41,168 bases of DNA from positions 1 to 41,168 of the forward strand of contig NZ_JACOPH010000019.1 in NCBI RefSeq assembly GCF_014287635.1, written 5' to 3'. The translations under genes were made by a program, and so were the position numbers. The stretch comes from Roseburia zhanii. Its GTDB lineage: Bacteria; Bacillota; Clostridia; Lachnospirales; Lachnospiraceae. Positions 38,401 through 41,168 of this stretch are shown piece after piece; position 1 is the first letter of the stretch, and each line of letters starts with the position of its first letter. The notes under the pieces were generated by a model, which ran no database searches, was not told the origin of the DNA, and saw only the letters and a program-made list of their open reading frames with translations.

Positions 38401-38994
38401 CTAAAGTAACACCTCCAAATATGGTCTAAGTATGTTTTCAACATGAAACATAGCTGCGTATTTCATAAGCATCCGTAAGTTTTTATCCTTACGTTTTGCA
38501 TATTGTTTCAATGCGTCTTGAAAGACCTGCATTTCAACATTTTTTCTGCTACGAAGCAGATCACAAATTGTTCTCTCCATGTCATAAACGGGAACGGAAT
38601 GTCCGAATGATGTCTGCATAGCTATGATTCCTATTTCATGTAAATCCTTTTTTACTGTGTACACTTGAAAACCGTCTTCCTGCAAACGACTTGGATTATA
38701 TCCAGTTCTTACTGTTATGGTGTATTTCAAAGGCTCTCTGTCCGTTAAATCATGAAAAAACAATGCAGTTTCATGAGAAAATACAGCTTGACCACAACGT
38801 AAATGCAAAAGGTACATTGCATCTGTCCACGTATCCGGCGATACATACACACCATGAGCAGCTTGTTCTAATCCTCGTTCCTTCACATATGCATAAAACA
38901 CAGACTTACTAATTCCATTATTTAGAACTTGAAATGTCTGAATTGTCCCTCCACATTCACGCAACAACAAATCTAATTTTTCAAACTGAGTCAT
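38401..38994 (-). CDS. abiEi: AbiEi antitoxin / autorepressor
   Basis: This 197-residue protein has an N-terminal winged helix (about 1-80: CGGTIQTFQVLNNGISKSVFYAYVKERGLEQAAHGVYVSPD) and a C-terminal antitoxin domain with TDREPLKYTITVRTGYN and a terminal RKNVEMQVFQDALKQYAKRKDKNLRMLMKYA. AbiEi proteins neutralise AbiEii and repress their own operon by binding inverted repeats at the promoter. A perfect 15-bp inverted repeat lies 11 bases upstream of the start codon. The start at 38994 follows AAGGAG. Confidence 0.88.
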   Translation of the reverse strand: MTQFEKLDLLLRECGGTIQTFQVLNNGISKSVFYAYVKERGLEQAAHGVYVSPDTWTDAMYLLHLRCGQAVFSHETALFFHDLTDREPLKYTITVRTGYNPSRLQEDGFQVYTVKKDLHEIGIIAMQTSFGHSVPVYDMERTICDLLRSRKNVEMQVFQDALKQYAKRKDKNLRMLMKYAAMFHVENILRPYLEVLL

Positions 38995-39004
38995 ATGCTT
39001 TCTC

Positions 39005-39042
39005 CTTTCGTGCTAATATGATAATATATATTAGCACGAAAG
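39005..39042 (-). promoter_or_regulatory. AbiE operator: perfect 15-bp inverted repeat
   Basis: CTTTCGTGCTAATAT (39005-39019) and ATATTAGCACGAAAG (39028-39042) are perfect inverted copies around an 8-base AT loop. On the minus strand a weak promoter (TTTACT, 17 bases, TATCAT) overlaps it. It fits the autoregulatory site of AbiEi. Confidence 0.75.
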
Positions 39043-39082
39043 TAAAGACATATAGTACCAATAAAATATCGGTATTTTTGTT

Positions 39083-40054
39083 TTAATGATATCCCCTTGT
39101 TTCTCGCCATCCCTTTACATACCACCTGATTCCAACATATACCAGTTGCACGAATAATAAGAGAAATAGCAGATTGATTGGCAATGTTGTCTTTATCCAC
39201 TTCCCAAAGTAGATAGCTGTTGCCATGCTTATAAGTATTACCATTATGGTAATCATATCCCAACAGCACTTCTTATATAACTCTGCAATCTTTATCTCTA
39301 TAAATGCTACAAGTATTCCAGCACCCACCAAACATCCACCGCAGATCAGTATTCTTATCAGCCAATATACAATTCCGGCAACGACAGGATTGGATATTCC
39401 ATTACTAATCTGTGCCATGTTCTTTCCTGTCAGTATAATCCACCCTGCAATGGTCTGTATAAAAGTGGCGATTGTATCAAAGAATACCACGCAATCAGAA
39501 ATAAATATTTTTGACCGTATCATCTGAAAAAGAGTAGTTGATACGGAATACCATATCAGCAGAAACATCAATGCTTCATACATGGCTGTTTTTGTTTTAT
39601 ATCTGCCTGCCAGTTTTTCTCTCTGCGTATCATACTTTTCCTTGGCTTTCAGATAAGCTGTCAGGTTACAGTTCCCACACTTTTGATAGAGTACTGGCTT
39701 TTCAACCGGTATCTCTACTTTTTTCTGATGAGAGAGTGCATAGTCCCGTTCCTGTTCTGCCTGCCTTAGCTTATCTTGACATTCCTCTGTCATGATTTCG
39801 GCAGCGTGCGTTTTCTCTTTCTCTCTCTGCAACAATTCTTTTGTTTTCCTCAAGTCGTTCTTTAAGGCTTGAATGTTCCCTGCTCTGTTCTCGCTGTTTA
39901 ACCTCTCGTTCAAGGTCAGCGATTCGTCGAGCTGCATTTTCAGTTCCCGGATAGTCCTGTCTTTCTGGTCGAGTTCTTCCTGCATCTGCTCTGTCAGCAG
40001 AAGCAACTCTTCCAGTTGATCGTCGCTCTTTGAGTTTCTTAATTCGTTCATCAA
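39083..40054 (-). CDS. Coiled-coil membrane protein (DUF6040-like)
   Basis: This 323-residue protein has a long coiled coil (about 10-115, rich in Glu/Gln/Leu) and a CGNC pair with a basic stretch (about 130-165). Four or five membrane segments follow (about 168-190, 195-220, 235-260, 270-290 and 298-315). I recall such proteins, perhaps DUF6040, beside MobA/MobL relaxases in Clostridia. Its first 94 codons overlap the relaxase 3' end in another frame. It may tether the relaxosome to the membrane; that is inference. Confidence 0.65.
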   Translation of the reverse strand: MMNELRNSKSDDQLEELLLLTEQMQEELDQKDRTIRELKMQLDESLTLNERLNSENRAGNIQALKNDLRKTKELLQREKEKTHAAEIMTEECQDKLRQAEQERDYALSHQKKVEIPVEKPVLYQKCGNCNLTAYLKAKEKYDTQREKLAGRYKTKTAMYEALMFLLIWYSVSTTLFQMIRSKIFISDCVVFFDTIATFIQTIAGWIILTGKNMAQISNGISNPVVAGIVYWLIRILICGGCLVGAGILVAFIEIKIAELYKKCCWDMITIMVILISMATAIYFGKWIKTTLPINLLFLLLFVQLVYVGIRWYVKGWRETRGYH

Positions 40055-41168
40055 TCGACCTTCCTTTCTCTAATTGCTGTTCAAGTTCAGTAATTCGCTG
40101 TTCTGTTTCTGCAATAGCCGGTTCTCGCTGTTTAATTTCTGTGCCAATTCCTGCCATTGCTGATTTTCGTCTGTAAGCTTCTGTATCTGGTCTGTCTTTT
40201 CTTCCAGAAGTATCAACAGTTCTTCTGTATCCGGCAAGATTTGAAGCAGTTCTGATAATTCGCTCTCTAATTGCTGCAATCGTTCTTCCTGCTCCTGAAA
40301 GCACATCAGCTTCTCGTCCTTTTCCTGTATTTCCTGAAGCATCTCTGCCATGATATTCTGCTGTTCCTCTATCTGTGTAATCATTGCTTCCATCATGGGA
40401 ATTACTTCTTTGCTTTCTTCTAATGTCATTCAACCACTCCTTCCATATTGACAATGCACCGGATACCTTACCAAAGGTTGTGATTACCTTTTGCAGTAGT
40501 GCATTTTGTTTTTTAATCATCTGGTTTTCCTCTACCTTCCATGAACCATTCCATATCTGTCCGGTGAGATATTTTTCCTCAATCTTTCTTGCATCCGCAC
40601 CCTCATGAATCGTAGGGATTTTTAATTTGCCCTGTCTTTCATAAGAGCGGTGGTCAATCTGATTGTCTATGGATAAATGCCGGTTACACATCCCAGCCCA
40701 TTCGCTTCGCCATAACTCACAATTCTTTGGATTATTCCAGCCGGTAGCATCGGTCAGAACCCGTTTCCATTGTTTTCGGTTTCTTGCCCCGACTTTCTGT
40801 ACTCCGTTTTCATCAAGTACCGGAATGCGGATTCCATGCCGGTCAGGATTTTTCTTATCCTGCCACCAGTCCGGGTGGGATTCATCAACCACGATATTTC
40901 CGTCAGTATCTCTGGCAAAATCCCAGTCCTTGACTTCTTTGCTGCCCCATGAATGATCCAGATTGAATGGTCGCATGGTTACAAGTAAATGCACATGTGG
41001 GTTTCCATCGCCCTTATCGTGTATGCTCCAGTCGACACACATTCCCTTATCCACGAAAGTCTTTTGAATATATTCGGTTGTATAATCAATCTGTTCCTGT
41101 CTGCTCCATTCTTTCGGCAGGGAAAATTCAAATGAGCGTCCAAGCTGTGCATCTGCATTTTTTCTATC
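39771..41168 (-). CDS. MobA/MobL-family relaxase (5' end outside window)
   Basis: The frame is open from the right edge. Visible are QLGRSFEFSLPKEWSRQEQ and later KGMCVDWSIHDKGDGNPHVHLLVTMRPF, which carries the MobQ-type histidine cluster of the relaxase active site. Then comes WRSEWAGMCNRHLSIDNQIDHRSYERQG, a conserved MobA/MobL segment. The C-terminal 220 residues are a charged coiled coil (QREPAIAETEQRITELEQQL). The N-terminal strand with the catalytic tyrosine is cut off by the window edge. It belongs to a different mobilization family from the three VirD2-like relaxases to the left, so the right flank is another mobile element. Confidence 0.88.
   Translation of the reverse strand, partial: DRKNADAQLGRSFEFSLPKEWSRQEQIDYTTEYIQKTFVDKGMCVDWSIHDKGDGNPHVHLLVTMRPFNLDHSWGSKEVKDWDFARDTDGNIVVDESHPDWWQDKKNPDRHGIRIPVLDENGVQKVGARNRKQWKRVLTDATGWNNPKNCELWRSEWAGMCNRHLSIDNQIDHRSYERQGKLKIPTIHEGADARKIEEKYLTGQIWNGSWKVEENQMIKKQNALLQKVITTFGKVSGALSIWKEWLNDIRRKQRSNSHDGSNDYTDRGTAEYHGRDASGNTGKGREADVLSGAGRTIAAIRERIIRTASNLAGYRRTVDTSGRKDRPDTEAYRRKSAMAGIGTEIKQREPAIAETEQRITELEQQLEKGRSIDERIKKLKERRSTGRVASADRADAGRTRPERQDYPGTENAARRIADLEREVKQREQSREHSSLKERLEENKRIVAERERENARCRNHDRGMSR
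40070..40429 (-). CDS. Coiled-coil protein nested in the relaxase gene
   Basis: This 119-residue protein begins MTLEESKEVIPMMEAMITQI and is coiled coil almost throughout (Glu/Gln/Leu heptads). It lies entirely inside the relaxase coding region in a shifted frame, the same frame as the coiled-coil membrane gene, with only 15 bases between its stop codon and that ATG. Both frames stay open and both look protein-like. The upstream ribosome-binding site is AAGGAG. Whether both frames are expressed is not certain. Confidence 0.5.
   Translation of the reverse strand: MTLEESKEVIPMMEAMITQIEEQQNIMAEMLQEIQEKDEKLMCFQEQEERLQQLESELSELLQILPDTEELLILLEEKTDQIQKLTDENQQWQELAQKLNSENRLLQKQNSELLNLNSN

Overview
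The window looks like accessory DNA from a gut Firmicute of class Clostridia (Lachnospiraceae or Oscillospiraceae type). The reasons are strong AGGAGG ribosome-binding sites, large serine recombinases, a Tn1549/CTn-type conjugation module, and sharp base-composition steps: AT-rich flanks, GC-rich element cores, and an intermediate block at 31-37 kb. No rRNA, tRNA, CRISPR array or clear housekeeping gene is present. Almost everything belongs to mobile elements nested in or abutting one another.

Layout. (1) 1-2.87 kb is an AT-rich flank with the 5' end of a group II intron running off the left edge, a DUF1287 protein, a PD-(D/E)XK-like nuclease and an adenine methyltransferase without its N-terminus. 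(2) 2.88-23.23 kb is the left part of an integrative conjugative element, called ICE-C here. It carries a serine recombinase whose 3' end abuts the broken methyltransferase, a DUF6870 protein, a sigma-like protein, a lipoprotein/two-component cassette, an Xre regulator, relaxase and MobC, accessory proteins, DUF4366, DUF4315, an NlpC/P60 hydrolase, VirB4, PrgI, two DNA methyltransferases, a SpoVG-like protein, TrbL/VirB6 and the last 30 codons of Maff2. (3) About 23.23-30.54 kb is a mobilizable element, IME-A, inserted into maff2. It holds a recombinase, TnpW, a DnaC-like loader, a replication initiator, a relaxase with an in-frame amber codon, MobC, an oriT-like site, a helix-turn-helix protein and a sigma factor. 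(4) 30.54-30.93 kb is a short AT-rich segment ending in a broken small gene. (5) 30.93-37.11 kb is a second mobilizable element, IME-B. It has a truncated relaxase, MobC, an oriT-like site, an Xre regulator, a Cys-rich KTR protein and a Cfr/RlmN-type radical SAM enzyme behind an attenuator, a sigma factor, a helix-turn-helix protein, TnpW and a recombinase. Its right end interrupts a VanR-like response regulator. (6) 37.1-41.2 kb is a further mobile region with an AbiE toxin-antitoxin pair, coiled-coil and membrane proteins, and a MobA/MobL relaxase that overlaps them in another frame and runs off the right edge.

How the parts work together. ICE-C supplies a mating channel (VirB4, PrgI, TrbL, Maff2, NlpC/P60) and DNA processing (relaxase, MobC, oriT-like site). 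IME-A and IME-B carry only relaxase/MobC/oriT plus a recombinase, so they would need such a channel supplied in trans. The three oriT-like sites share one core sequence.

The observations most worth following are these. A 23-bp palindrome recurs ten times, only in the ICE-C backbone and mostly at the 5' ends of genes. The Cfr/RlmN-type gene follows a leader peptide, MLHSMRIR, and two terminators, the arrangement of an antibiotic-inducible attenuator. Two ICE-C genes appear to have lost ATG starts (relaxase ACG, MT-A70 methylase ATT). The right-edge relaxase shares about 0.65 kb with out-of-frame coiled-coil genes. Family names come from memory of protein families and were not confirmed by any search.
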